This document shows, piece by piece, positions 25,181-33,744 of a stretch of 64,000 bases of DNA. Location: the NCBI GenBank assembly GCA_019425015.1, contig JAHYYJ010000001.1:171818-235817 (forward strand). Direction: 5' to 3'. Source of the stretch: Collinsella sp. GTDB taxonomy: Bacteria > Actinomycetota > Coriobacteriia > Coriobacteriales > Coriobacteriaceae. How positions within the stretch are numbered: position 1 is the stretch's first letter; each line of letters begins with the position of its first letter. The notes beneath the pieces were generated by a model, which made no database searches, had not been told where the DNA came from, and saw only the letters and a list, made by a program, of their open reading frames with translations. Position numbers and translations under genes: made by a program.

Positions 25181-26200
25181 ATGCCTTCAACCCTCCTCGC
25201 CCCCATCGATAAGCTCGCCATCGTCGTCGTTACGTACAAGCGCCAGGAACTCCTGGCCAACTTGTTCGACTCCATGACCGATCTCACGGCAACGCCCTGG
25301 CGCATCGTGATTGTCGATAACGAGAATTCGCGCGAGACCGAGGCCATGTGCACTGCATTCAACGAGCGCCTGGCCAACCTGTGGGGCATCGACACCGAGC
25401 AGCCCGACGCGCAGGGCGGCACCGACCGTGTCATCTACGCCCCGCAGCTCGAAAACGGCGGCGGTGCGGGCGGCTTCTCCGCTGGAACCAAATGCGCCTA
25501 CGATCTAGGGGCCCAGTGGTTCTGGGTCATGGACGACGACGTGCTCGTCATCCCCGAAGGCATCGAGCGCTTGGCCAAGTGGACCGACCGCTACGATGTT
25601 ATCCAGGGTTCGCGCCTGGACTTTGACGGCGGCGCCTTCTTTTGGCAGTACCAGCTCATCCTTTCGCTCGGCATCCCTAACCCCATCGCCAAGTGGGATC
25701 TGGGTCCCGAGGGCTACCGCACCATGAACCAACTGTGCTTTGAGGGCGGCATGTTCTCGCGCCGCGTGGTTGACAAGATTGGCCTGCCCGACGCACGCTT
25801 CTTTATCTACGGCGACGATGCCTGCTACGGCTACGTGGCCAGCCAGCACTTCCCCGCCGCCGTGGTCGCCGACGTGGTGCTCAAGCGCGCCCGCGCCGTC
25901 TCCAACTGGGACATCGCCGGCAAACGACAGCTCAACTCCACGAGCGACACCAACCGCTACTACATCATGCGCAACCGCGGTTATCTGGCACGCTACATGC
26001 AGATCTACGGCGACTACCACCCCGTGCTGTTCCGTCTGGGCAATGCCGCGACCTTCTGCAAGGAGTTCATTCGTCTGGCAGCAGTCGACAAATGCTTTAA
26101 GACCGGTATTCCGGCGCTGCGCCGTGGCATGAAGGACGCCCGCAAGATCGTTAAGGACCCCAACTGGAAGCCCATGCCGCCCCTGAAGGACGCCGAGTAG
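25181..26200 (+). CDS. GlfT2-like GT2 glycosyltransferase, 339 aa
   Basis: A GT2 enzyme with the pattern of galactofuranosyl/rhamnosyl transferases: LAIVVVTYKRQELLANLFDS, VIYAPQLENGGGAGGFSAGT and FWVMDDDVLVIPEGIER (DDD metal site), then FFIYGDDACYGYVASQHFPA and WDIAGKR further on. The ATG at 25181 is preceded by GAAAGGAT. The longer frame from 25046 has no SD and was rejected. It diverges from the four leftward GT genes and ends 20 bases before the convergent AAA gene. The galactofuranose donor is an inference from family pattern. Confidence 0.8.
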   Translation: MPSTLLAPIDKLAIVVVTYKRQELLANLFDSMTDLTATPWRIVIVDNENSRETEAMCTAFNERLANLWGIDTEQPDAQGGTDRVIYAPQLENGGGAGGFSAGTKCAYDLGAQWFWVMDDDVLVIPEGIERLAKWTDRYDVIQGSRLDFDGGAFFWQYQLILSLGIPNPIAKWDLGPEGYRTMNQLCFEGGMFSRRVVDKIGLPDARFFIYGDDACYGYVASQHFPAAVVADVVLKRARAVSNWDIAGKRQLNSTSDTNRYYIMRNRGYLARYMQIYGDYHPVLFRLGNAATFCKEFIRLAAVDKCFKTGIPALRRGMKDARKIVKDPNWKPMPPLKDAE

Positions 26201-26220
26201 TAAAGGGCTTTCGCCCGCCG

Positions 26221-28020
26221 CTACAGTCGTTGACACACCACGGACACACGCTGACCGTCAAAACCAAAGCCCCAACGCATGCGCCCGACGGCGGGGCGCG
26301 GCACGCGGATATCATCGATGCCGTCGCGCTCGATTTCGAGCAGCGCCTGAACCGCCAACAGTTCCAGGCCCAGGGCATCGACGCCAGGGTCGTACATCAT
26401 GTTGATCGTAATGAGCGGTCGCTCATCGAGCATGCCGAACGTGTCAGCCACGTCAAACACCCGACCGGTGGGAATCACCTGGATATCCCAGCGATCCGAG
26501 ACGCCACTTCGCTTGGAGCTGGGATTGCAATAGCCAGGCAGTCCAAAGCAGAGCCCCTGAAGCACCAGATGATAGGCTGTCGGCATATCTGATTGGCCCA
26601 CATCGATGCCCAGATCGCCGATAGCACAGCTCAAAGCTTGCTTTACAGCGTCCTCGTCTCCTCGACACAGCCCGTCATGGAACGAGTCGATAACTCCAAC
26701 GTCCTCAACGGCGCACTCAAACCATTCCAGAATTACAAGACGGAGCGCCTGACGCACTTCGTTGTTAGGCAGACGCAGGGAACGAAGGCACGCGCCGTTT
26801 TCCGAATGCCCCGTCATGTCCGTCGTAAGAAATCCAGACAGATACAGCGCTGTCCAGATATCTTCGGGCTTGGCGGCATCGGCCTCCTCGGCATGCACAT
26901 GCACTGGCACCTCAATAAACCCATGCGCCTCAAGTAAATCGAACAATGCGGACAGGCGCATGAGATTCCAGTCGCCGACGCATGCGCTCAGACGGTCGGC
27001 GTAACCATACAGATCTGCCCGAACGGGCGCGACGCAACCGCGATGTGCGTAGTCCACCACGCGCTCCGGGCTCGAGCAATAAAAACCACCAAGCAGATAG
27101 CCCTCGAGCCACTCACGCGCGTCATCCAGACAGCCGTTGCGACCGATGCAATCCAACAGCACTTGGACTTCGTCGTCCGAAAAACCGAACCATCGATCAC
27201 ACCAACTCGACAACGCTGTCGCCGACCGATAGGAAACCCCACGTTGGGACAACGCAAACTCGGCATGACCGGGGCGTTCGCACATCAGACACGTCAATCG
27301 CAACGAGTCGCCGGCATCGGCAATGGTGTCGAACAACATTCGGCTGAGCGACTCTAGGGAATCCACGCTACCGTCGTCCTTAGCGTCCAAACGCTTTGGA
27401 CATACCGCGTCGTAGTCGTCTATCAGAAGAACAACCTGCTCATCGAAAGCTGCCTGGAGCAGTTTAATAAGCACGCCAAGCGCCGCATCGATCTCCTTAT
27501 CGCTGGCCACCCCACGCGCCGCCCTCTCGATAAGACGAACCTCACGTCTTGACAGATCAGGCGCGGCAAGCAGCGGCAGTAATCGGGCGCACTCGCGCAC
27601 GACAGCCCCGCGAATTGCTGCCGCAGCACCAGCGCCATGCCTCGAAGCGGCAGCTGTAAAGTCGAGCATGATGACCGGATAACTCGCGTACTCATCACGA
27701 TAGCGACCGCCGCCCGCCTGCCAAATCTGGGTACCAGCGAACAGGCTTCGATCCGGCAGCCGGCGATCAGGTCGTTCCAAATAGCACTTGAGCATCGATA
27801 AATTCATGCTCTTGCCAAAACCCTTGGGCCGACAGCAAAGCGCAACAGGTGCTTCACTGTCCAATATATCGGCAATAAACATAGTCTTATCGACGAGTAA
27901 ACACCGATTGATTGCATCGGAAAAGTCGCGTGCATCAACCGGTAGAGCTGCGCTATCCGCATGATTGAGCAACCGTGCACCAAACGCATGAGTAAAACCA
28001 CAATTCACCTGTTCAGACAC
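26221..28020 (-). CDS. AAA-ATPase-like protein with PD-(D/E)XK-type C-terminus (PF09820/DUF1703 type)
   Basis: A 599-residue protein of the AAA-ATPase-like family found in gut bacteria in many divergent copies. Residues about 30-90 carry LLVDKTMFIADILDSE and a Walker A variant, CCRPKGFGKSMNLSMLKCYL. Walker B follows near QVVLLIDDYDAVCPKRL. The C-terminal part (LVLQGLCFGLPGY ... PLITINMMYDPGVDALGLEL) is related to the PDDEXK_9 nuclease-like domain, but the catalytic D/E-x-K is not clear. The start is the GTG at 28020 with AGGAGAG 6 bases upstream. The molecular role of the family is unknown; it is not obviously tied to its neighbours. Confidence 0.75.
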   Translation of the reverse strand: MSEQVNCGFTHAFGARLLNHADSAALPVDARDFSDAINRCLLVDKTMFIADILDSEAPVALCCRPKGFGKSMNLSMLKCYLERPDRRLPDRSLFAGTQIWQAGGGRYRDEYASYPVIMLDFTAAASRHGAGAAAAIRGAVVRECARLLPLLAAPDLSRREVRLIERAARGVASDKEIDAALGVLIKLLQAAFDEQVVLLIDDYDAVCPKRLDAKDDGSVDSLESLSRMLFDTIADAGDSLRLTCLMCERPGHAEFALSQRGVSYRSATALSSWCDRWFGFSDDEVQVLLDCIGRNGCLDDAREWLEGYLLGGFYCSSPERVVDYAHRGCVAPVRADLYGYADRLSACVGDWNLMRLSALFDLLEAHGFIEVPVHVHAEEADAAKPEDIWTALYLSGFLTTDMTGHSENGACLRSLRLPNNEVRQALRLVILEWFECAVEDVGVIDSFHDGLCRGDEDAVKQALSCAIGDLGIDVGQSDMPTAYHLVLQGLCFGLPGYCNPSSKRSGVSDRWDIQVIPTGRVFDVADTFGMLDERPLITINMMYDPGVDALGLELLAVQALLEIERDGIDDIRVPRPAVGRMRWGFGFDGQRVSVVCQRL

Positions 28021-28223
28021 CGTAAACTCTCCTTCTAACGCAGCACGATGCCCATTGTAGCGAGCGGGTAGAGCGCAACAATATCGACATGCAAACGTTT
28101 CGGGCAGCGGTAGCAACAGACCCCCGAGGGGGCATAACAAATCGTTGCACAACAAAAAAGGGGGGGGCCGATGCCGCCGCACCGGACCCCGTCCCAAACT
28201 CTTATAGAAAACGATCTGGAAGA

Positions 28224-30032
28224 TTACTCCTCCAAGCCGTCCTCCCCAGAAGCCTTCTTCTGCTGATCGAGCTTATGCTTACCACTTACGATAGACGTAG
28301 CGCCCAGTGTGGCCAAGCTTACACTGGCAAGGCTCGCCATCACAATCAGATCGCCCGTCTTGGGCATGTTGCCGCCCGAGGACTTGGTAGTTGTAGTCGT
28401 CGTGGTCGTGGTGGTCACCGTTTTGGAGTCATTTTGCTCTTGGACCTGGTTGTCAGCACCGCTCTTGTCGTCGTCTTCGGACTGTTTCTTTTCGCCCTCG
28501 GCCTTGCTCTTGTCCTTCTCCTCAGATTCAGACTTCTTATCCTCGTCCTTCTTCTGTTCGGACTTGTCGCTCTTCTCCTCAGAGCTAGAACCCTTATCGG
28601 ATTCGGTCTTCTCGGAAGCCTTGTCCTTGGAGTCGCCCTTTACGGCTTCGATCTTTTCCGTGGAAACCTGATCAGAGTTGCCCTTGTTCTGGGTCGAGCC
28701 GTTATTGACGCCAGCCATCAGCGAAGAGCCCAGCGTAGAACCAAGCTGCTCGGAGAAAGAAGGCTTCTTGTCCGGCGAAGCAACGGGAACGTCCGGCGCC
28801 TTATTCGAGTCATCCTTGGAAGCATCGGAACCAGGGGTTGCGTCAGAGCCGGAGCCGTTGTTAGAGCCGGTGCCAACGGACGAATCGCTCGAGCCGGTGG
28901 ATGAGTTAGAGGTGCCAGCGCCGGTCGAACCAGAAGCGTCGCTGTCCGTATTGCCGGAAGAGCTTGAAGACGAATCGCCCGCAGCAGAGCCGTTTGAATC
29001 GGAACCGTTCGAGGTAGAGCCGTTGTTGGTAGTGCCACCAGCAGAGCCATCACCGTCAGCACCGGTCGAGGGCGCATCCATCCTGTCATCGTTGGCATCG
29101 TCGCTCGAGTCGTCATTCGAATCAGGCGTCGGCGAGGGCGCCGGCGTAGGTTCGGGCTGCACGGGCGTCGCAGCGGCCTCGTCCTCGGCGATATAAACCA
29201 AGCAGTCCTTCAGCTCATTGCGGTAGCGGTTCTTCCAGCCCTCATGATACTGGGGCTGGCTCGAATACTTGGTCGCCACGTTATTGACCACACTGTTGGA
29301 AAGCGCCGTCACAAACTCGCGGTCGGACATATCGTTGGAGAGATTCGCCCAACGGAAGAAGTCCCTGTAGCCACCGGTGCCGCACATGTTGGTGATGCTC
29401 CACACCATGCCCTTAACGCAATCGGCACGGCCCGAAATATCAATGCCCAGGCCACTCTTGAGCCACGCCTCGGTCACCGCATAGTACGAGTTGTACGCAT
29501 AGGCATCTTGAAGAGCTGAGAACTCAACAGAATCGATGTTATAAGCGCCCTGGAAGGCCTCCTGCGCAATACGGCCCAACTCGGTGAGCTGGCCGTTCTC
29601 GTACATGGCATTGCTCATGTTGGAAATCTCGCTGCCGCGATCAATCGCATCCTTGAGCATGCTGTATTTTTCGGGGTTGTAGTTGTAGGCCTGCTTCATA
29701 AACGGAATGAGCGACCAACGACGGTCGAACTGGTAATAACCCAGCGCGTTATAACCGTCACCGTACGAAAAGCCCTGGTTATAGTTGCCGTGACTCTCAT
29801 ATTTGGTGAAGTACTTCATCTCGGGAGTCACGTTAACAAACGAAACGCCCTGGACCGACCTCAGCACGCCCGAAAAGGACTGCTGGGTATAGAGACCCTT
29901 ATCGATATCGGTCGCATCCGAGGCAACGCCCGGCGTGGGCTCCTCGGCAGCGGCGGGTGCCGGCGCGGAAACGGCGCCAAACGAAAGCGCCAGCGTCAGG
30001 CCCGCGACAATCGCAGAATGCTTGGGCTGCAT
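28224..30032 (-). CDS. Sortase-anchored surface protein with N-terminal hydrolase-like domain
   Basis: A 602-residue secreted protein. A signal peptide lies at residues 1-29 (LALSFGAVSAPAPAAAEEP). Residues 60-285 form a compact domain with KYESHGNYNQGFSYGDGYNA, then YYQFDRRWSLIPFMKQAYN, a layout reminiscent of lysozyme/transglycosylase-like wall enzymes. I cannot name the family. Residues 300-430 are Ser/Gly/Asn/Asp-rich, 430-540 are Lys/Glu-rich and likely extended, followed by a Thr run. The C-terminus has MPKTGD, a hydrophobic segment and a charged tail, i.e. an LPxTG-type sorting signal with Met in the first position. SD GGAGG precedes the ATG at 30032. A near-palindrome at 30103-30118 lies upstream. 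Confidence 0.75.
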   Translation of the reverse strand: MQPKHSAIVAGLTLALSFGAVSAPAPAAAEEPTPGVASDATDIDKGLYTQQSFSGVLRSVQGVSFVNVTPEMKYFTKYESHGNYNQGFSYGDGYNALGYYQFDRRWSLIPFMKQAYNYNPEKYSMLKDAIDRGSEISNMSNAMYENGQLTELGRIAQEAFQGAYNIDSVEFSALQDAYAYNSYYAVTEAWLKSGLGIDISGRADCVKGMVWSITNMCGTGGYRDFFRWANLSNDMSDREFVTALSNSVVNNVATKYSSQPQYHEGWKNRYRNELKDCLVYIAEDEAAATPVQPEPTPAPSPTPDSNDDSSDDANDDRMDAPSTGADGDGSAGGTTNNGSTSNGSDSNGSAAGDSSSSSSGNTDSDASGSTGAGTSNSSTGSSDSSVGTGSNNGSGSDATPGSDASKDDSNKAPDVPVASPDKKPSFSEQLGSTLGSSLMAGVNNGSTQNKGNSDQVSTEKIEAVKGDSKDKASEKTESDKGSSSEEKSDKSEQKKDEDKKSESEEKDKSKAEGEKKQSEDDDKSGADNQVQEQNDSKTVTTTTTTTTTTKSSGGNMPKTGDLIVMASLASVSLATLGATSIVSGKHKLDQQKKASGEDGLEE

Positions 30033-30160
30033 AAGATCCTCCCTGCATTGGTGTAGTTAAAGTGCAGTTTGCAAAGATAAAAATAAGTATTGCAGCTCGC
30101 CCGTTGTTGCACAACAACCCCTCGGTAAACGGCAACAACCCTCCGCGAAATCTTAAGGAA

Positions 30161-30580
30161 TTAAACAAACTGGTCGTCGGGCGCCATCAGAAGCTCGCCG
30201 TATCGCTCCATCAGCCCGTCCCTCAACTGACAAAAAGCGGGAATATATACGTTCAAGATGCGCTGAATCAAATCTTGAGCGAGCTTGTTGTCATAGATAT
30301 GGACGTTCGTATTGCGGTCTTTGAGCATATCTAGCCAGGCCGCCTCATCAATAAAGTCGTAGAATCGGTAGGACTCCTTCAAGATGGCACGAGGAGACCC
30401 CGACGCGGCAAGCGTGGCGCCCTCATACTCGAGCAGACGCTTAAGGAGCTTCCAGCTCAGTTCAAATTGAAGATTGAACTTATTAATCAAACCACTCTGA
30501 ACAAAATCATTGTTGAGATCCTGATTGGGCGCATCCTCAAGATTCGCCAAGGCGCTGACAAAGTTCTCATATTTTTTCAT
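30161..30580 (-). CDS. HI0074/HepT-like HEPN protein (nucleotidyltransferase partner)
   Basis: A 139-residue all-helical protein of the HI0074 nucleotidyltransferase-substrate-binding group. FNLQFELSWKLLKRLLEYEG is the typical central helix. DRNTNVHIYDN carries R-N-T-N-V-H, an Rx4H HEPN motif followed by Y. It overlaps the upstream nucleotidyltransferase gene by 14 bases, the classic paired arrangement. In HepT-MntA-type toxin-antitoxin systems the HEPN protein is the RNase toxin and the partner AMPylates it; whether this pair acts so is inference. Confidence 0.8.
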   Translation of the reverse strand: MKKYENFVSALANLEDAPNQDLNNDFVQSGLINKFNLQFELSWKLLKRLLEYEGATLAASGSPRAILKESYRFYDFIDEAAWLDMLKDRNTNVHIYDNKLAQDLIQRILNVYIPAFCQLRDGLMERYGELLMAPDDQFV

Positions 30581-30854
30581 ACAGAATCACACCATCCCTG
30601 GCAATTTCATCGAGCAATTGACGCGATAAGGACTCGTCGAGATTGACGACATCTACATCTAAAAGAGTATCAAGACGCTCCTCGATCAAATATGACAACC
30701 GGCCGAAATCCCGGCAACCTGCTACGGCGATGTCAATATCGCTCTTAGGCAAGTTGTCACCTCGAGCGCGGGAACCAAACAGCACAACCTTCTCGGCGTC
30801 ACATTCCCGAGCAAAAACTTCAATTTGCTTATACACCTTGTCGAGAGATGTCAT
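30567..30854 (-). CDS. MntA-like minimal nucleotidyltransferase
   Basis: A 95-residue minimal nucleotidyltransferase. VVLFGSRARGDNLPKSDIDI shows the GS motif and the D-x-D metal site of the Pol-beta superfamily. SYLIEERLDTLLDVDVVNL supplies the third Asp. It overlaps the HEPN partner gene by 14 bases. It probably acts as antitoxin by modifying the partner. The pair sits just downstream of the Rrf2 regulator on the same strand (8-base gap), so it may be co-transcribed with it. Confidence 0.8.
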   Translation of the reverse strand: MTSLDKVYKQIEVFARECDAEKVVLFGSRARGDNLPKSDIDIAVAGCRDFGRLSYLIEERLDTLLDVDVVNLDESLSRQLLDEIARDGVILYEKI

Positions 30855-30862
30855 TTGCAGCC

Positions 30863-31294
30863 CTACAGCTTAATGTCGAAGTTGATCTCGGGGACGGCAG
30901 CAAGGTCGGCCAACGTCACGCCGTCGACGTACTTTTCGATCACGTCGTCCAGACCGCGCCAGAATTTGACGGTCGAGCAAAGATCGCTGCGGGCGCAGCT
31001 GTTGTCGATGCCATCGCACGCCACCGGAGCCGTGCTGCCCTCGACGGCGCGCAGGATGTCGCCAGCACGCACCTCGGAGGGATCCTTGGCCATCATGTAG
31101 CCGCCGCCCTTGCCGCGCACGCTCTTAAGCAGGCCCGCCTTCATAAGCGGACGAACCAGCTGCTCCAAATACTTTTGCGAGATATGTTCGCGGTCGGCGA
31201 CCTCGCGCAGGGCAATCTTGCCCTCGGCGTCGCCCAGCGCCGCGATATAGATCATCAGCCGGAGGGCATAGCGGCCCTTGGAAGAAATGAGCAT
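30863..31294 (-). CDS. Rrf2-family Fe-S regulator, probable regulator of the suf operon
   Basis: A 143-residue Rrf2/IscR-type transcription factor. The N-terminal winged helix (ISSKGRYALRLMIYIAALGD, then EHISQKYLEQLVRPL and KSVRGKGGGYMMAK) includes the GGY wing. Three cysteines in VACDGIDNSCARSDLCSTV are spaced as in cluster-binding Rrf2 members, so it likely senses an Fe-S cluster. The start is the ATG at 31294 with GGGAGGG upstream; the longer frame from 31372 would run through the operator region. It is divergent from sufC. The paired 31-bp inverted repeats between them are its likely operators, implying autoregulation plus control of suf. Confidence 0.85.
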   Translation of the reverse strand: MLISSKGRYALRLMIYIAALGDAEGKIALREVADREHISQKYLEQLVRPLMKAGLLKSVRGKGGGYMMAKDPSEVRAGDILRAVEGSTAPVACDGIDNSCARSDLCSTVKFWRGLDDVIEKYVDGVTLADLAAVPEINFDIKL

Positions 31295-31314
31295 ACCTAC
31301 CCTCCCATTGCATC

Positions 31315-31389
31315 TGGGACAACATAACCAAGTTTGTTTGTCCCAAATCTTAAGTAAGTGGGACAAACACAACAGGTTATTTTGTCCCA
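31315..31389. promoter_or_regulatory. Tandem inverted-repeat operators in the Rrf2-suf divergent region
   Basis: Two copies of TGGGACAA-N15-TTGTCCCA lie at 31315-31345 and 31359-31389. Each is exactly 31 bp, and their starts are 44 bp apart. The half-sites are perfect in all four positions. They lie just upstream of the Rrf2 start, about 130-200 bases ahead of sufC. A TTGACT at 31427-31432 could be the -35 of the suf promoter; I see no convincing -10. Binding by the Rrf2 protein is inferred from position and symmetry. Confidence 0.75.
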
Positions 31390-31518
31390 GAATTTGAAAA
31401 GTCGAGTGGATTAGTCGGGTTTTCCCTTGACTAACGCCGAACCCATAGTAACTTTATTCCGAGAAGATTCCTAGGGTTTAGCACACCTATGAGTACACCA
31501 TATACAGAGAGGGACAGC

Positions 31519-32319
31519 ATGAGCGCAAATCCGCTGCTTTCCATCGAAGGTCTGACCGCCTCCGTGGACGAGAAGACCATCCTCCACAACGTCAACCTCA
31601 ACGTCGCCGCCGGCGAGACCCACGTGCTGATGGGCCCCAACGGCGCCGGCAAGTCCACCCTCGGCCACCTGGTCATGGGCGACCCCGTTTACACGGTCAA
31701 CGACGGCCGCATCGTCTTTGACGGCCAGGACATCACCGGGCTCACCACCGACAAGCGCTCGCGCGCCGGCCTGTTCCTGAGCTTCCAGGCCCCGGTCGAG
31801 ATCCCCGGCGTGCCACTGTCGAGCTTTTTGCGCGCCAGTATCGCCGGCCGCCCCGGCCTGGAGATGAAGGGCAAGGAATTCCGTCGTCGCGTCAAGGAGC
31901 TCGCGGCCGAGCTCAACATGGATACCGCCTACCTCAACCGCGAGCTGGGCGTGGGCTTCTCGGGCGGCGAGAAAAAGAAGGTCGAGATGCTCCAGCTTCT
32001 GCTGCTGCAGCCCAAGCTCGCCATCTTGGACGAGACCGACTCCGGCCTGGACGTCGACGCGCTTTCCACCGTCAGCCACGGCATGGACGCCTACCGCAAG
32101 AGCTGCGACGGCTCCATGCTCATCATCACGCACAACACGCGCATCCTGGAGCACTTGGATGTCGACCGCGTCCACGTTATGGTCAAGGGTCACATCGTGC
32201 GCGAGGACGACGCCTCGCTCATCCCCTGGATCGACAAGAACGGCTTTGAGACCTTCGAGCGCGAGGCCGCCGAGCAGCGCGCCCAGGCCGAGGCCGCCGC
32301 TGCCGAGCAGCGGGCGTAA
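31519..32319 (+). CDS. sufC: Fe-S cluster assembly ATPase SufC
   Basis: A 266-residue ABC-type ATPase of the SufBCD scaffold complex, which builds Fe-S clusters in the cytosol. Walker A is in HVLMGPNGAGKSTLGHLVMG, the signature motif in GVGFSGGEKKKVEMLQLLLL, and Walker B in LAILDETDSGLDVDAL with the SufC-typical SGLD. ITHNTRIL is the H-loop. The start is the ATG at 31519 (SD AGAGGGA); the upstream ATG at 31489 lacks an SD. It is the first gene of sufC-B-D-S-U and probably repressed by the divergent Rrf2 protein. The C-terminal 20 residues are an Ala/Glu/Gln-rich extension. Confidence 0.95.
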   Translation: MSANPLLSIEGLTASVDEKTILHNVNLNVAAGETHVLMGPNGAGKSTLGHLVMGDPVYTVNDGRIVFDGQDITGLTTDKRSRAGLFLSFQAPVEIPGVPLSSFLRASIAGRPGLEMKGKEFRRRVKELAAELNMDTAYLNRELGVGFSGGEKKKVEMLQLLLLQPKLAILDETDSGLDVDALSTVSHGMDAYRKSCDGSMLIITHNTRILEHLDVDRVHVMVKGHIVREDDASLIPWIDKNGFETFEREAAEQRAQAEAAAAEQRA

Positions 32320-32331
32320 AGGGGCGACGCA

Positions 32332-33744
32332 ATGACCAAGAACCGCACCGAGGTCGCGGACATCGACCGCAGCCTCTACGACTTCACCTATGGCGAGGAG
32401 GGATTCGAGCGCCTCGACGCCGGCATCACGCCCGACATCGTGCGCGAGATCAGCGCCAAGAAGGACGAACCGCAGTGGATGCTCGACCTGCGCTTAAAGT
32501 CCCTCGAGATCTTCAACCGCTTCCCCGATCCGACGTGGGGCCCCTCCATCGAGGGCCTGGACATGGACAACATCGTCACCTACGTCAAGCCCAACACCGA
32601 CCAAAAGCACGACTGGGAGTCGGTGCCCGACGACATCAAGAACACCTTTGAGCGCCTGGGCATCCCCGAGGCCGAGCGCAGCTACCTGGCGGGCGTCGGC
32701 GCGCAGTACGACTCCGAGCTGGTCTACCACAACATGCAGGACACCGCGTCCAAGATGGGCATCGTCTACTCCGGCATCGAGGAGGCCCTGCACGACCCGC
32801 AGTGGGAGCCGCTCATCCACGAGAAGTTTATGACGCTCATCCCGCCCACCGACCACAAGTTTGCGGCCCTGCACGGTGCCGTGTGGTCGGGCGGCTCGTT
32901 TGTCTACGTGCCCAAGGGCACCAAGCTCGATTTTCCGCTGCAGAGCTACTTCCGCCTTAACGCCAAGGGTGCCGGCCAGTTTGAGCACACGCTCATCATC
33001 GTCGAGGACGACGCCGACCTGCACTTTATCGAGGGTTGCTCCGCGCCCAAGTACAACGTTGCCAACCTCCACGCCGGCGCCGTCGAGCTCTTTGTGGGCA
33101 AGCGTGCACATCTGCGCTACTCGACCATCGAGAACTGGTCCAAGAATATGTACAACCTCAACACCAAGCGTGCGCGCGTGGACGAGGACGGCGATATCGA
33201 GTGGGTCAGCGGTTCCTTCGGCAGCCACGTGGGCTACCTCTACCCCATGAGCGTGCTCAACGGCCGCCGCGCCCGCTCGAGCTTTACCGGCATCACCTTT
33301 GCCGGCGCCGGCCAGAACCTCGACACCGGCTGCAAGGTCGTGCTCAACGCGCCCGATACCTCGGCAACCGTCGAGACCAAAGGTATCTCCAAGAGCGGCG
33401 GCATTCAGACCTTCCGCAGCTCTATCGTGGCCACGCCCAAGGCAGAGGGTTCCAAGGCAACCGTGAGCTGCCAGTCGCTCATGCTCGATGACCAGAGCCG
33501 CTCCGACACCATCCCCGCCATGGACATCCGCGCCAAGAACGTCGACATCGGCCACGAGGCCACCATCGGCCGCATCGGCGACGACAAGGTGTTCTACCTG
33601 ATGAGCCGCGGCATCTCGGAGGAAGAGGCCCGCACCATGATCGTCAACGGCTTTGCTAACCCGGTCTCCAAGGAGCTGCCGCTGGAGTACGCCGTCGAAA
33701 TGAACAACCTGATCAAGCTCGAGATGGAAGGAGCGATCGGATAA
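32332..33744 (+). CDS. sufB: Fe-S cluster assembly protein SufB
   Basis: A 470-residue scaffold subunit of SufBC2D. Family hallmarks visible are AALHGAVWSGGSFVYVPKGT, EGCSAPKYNVANLHAGAVEL, TIENWSKNMYNLNTKR and GSKATVSCQSLMLDDQSRSD, then MSRGISEEEAR near the C-terminus, where the beta-helix core ends. It normally receives persulfide sulfur from SufS/SufU and iron on this scaffold, with SufC driving the conformational change. SD AAAGGGG precedes the ATG, and its stop overlaps the sufD start (TAATG). Confidence 0.95.
   Translation: MTKNRTEVADIDRSLYDFTYGEEGFERLDAGITPDIVREISAKKDEPQWMLDLRLKSLEIFNRFPDPTWGPSIEGLDMDNIVTYVKPNTDQKHDWESVPDDIKNTFERLGIPEAERSYLAGVGAQYDSELVYHNMQDTASKMGIVYSGIEEALHDPQWEPLIHEKFMTLIPPTDHKFAALHGAVWSGGSFVYVPKGTKLDFPLQSYFRLNAKGAGQFEHTLIIVEDDADLHFIEGCSAPKYNVANLHAGAVELFVGKRAHLRYSTIENWSKNMYNLNTKRARVDEDGDIEWVSGSFGSHVGYLYPMSVLNGRRARSSFTGITFAGAGQNLDTGCKVVLNAPDTSATVETKGISKSGGIQTFRSSIVATPKAEGSKATVSCQSLMLDDQSRSDTIPAMDIRAKNVDIGHEATIGRIGDDKVFYLMSRGISEEEARTMIVNGFANPVSKELPLEYAVEMNNLIKLEMEGAIG

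Noticed and set aside
26200..26221. GGGC-TTTC-GCCC hairpin between convergent genes as a terminator
   Set aside because: Only a 4-bp stem and no T-run; too weak to call.
32494..33555. 353-codon frame opposite sufB
   Set aside because: sufB is certain on the other strand; the antisense product has no recognisable domain.
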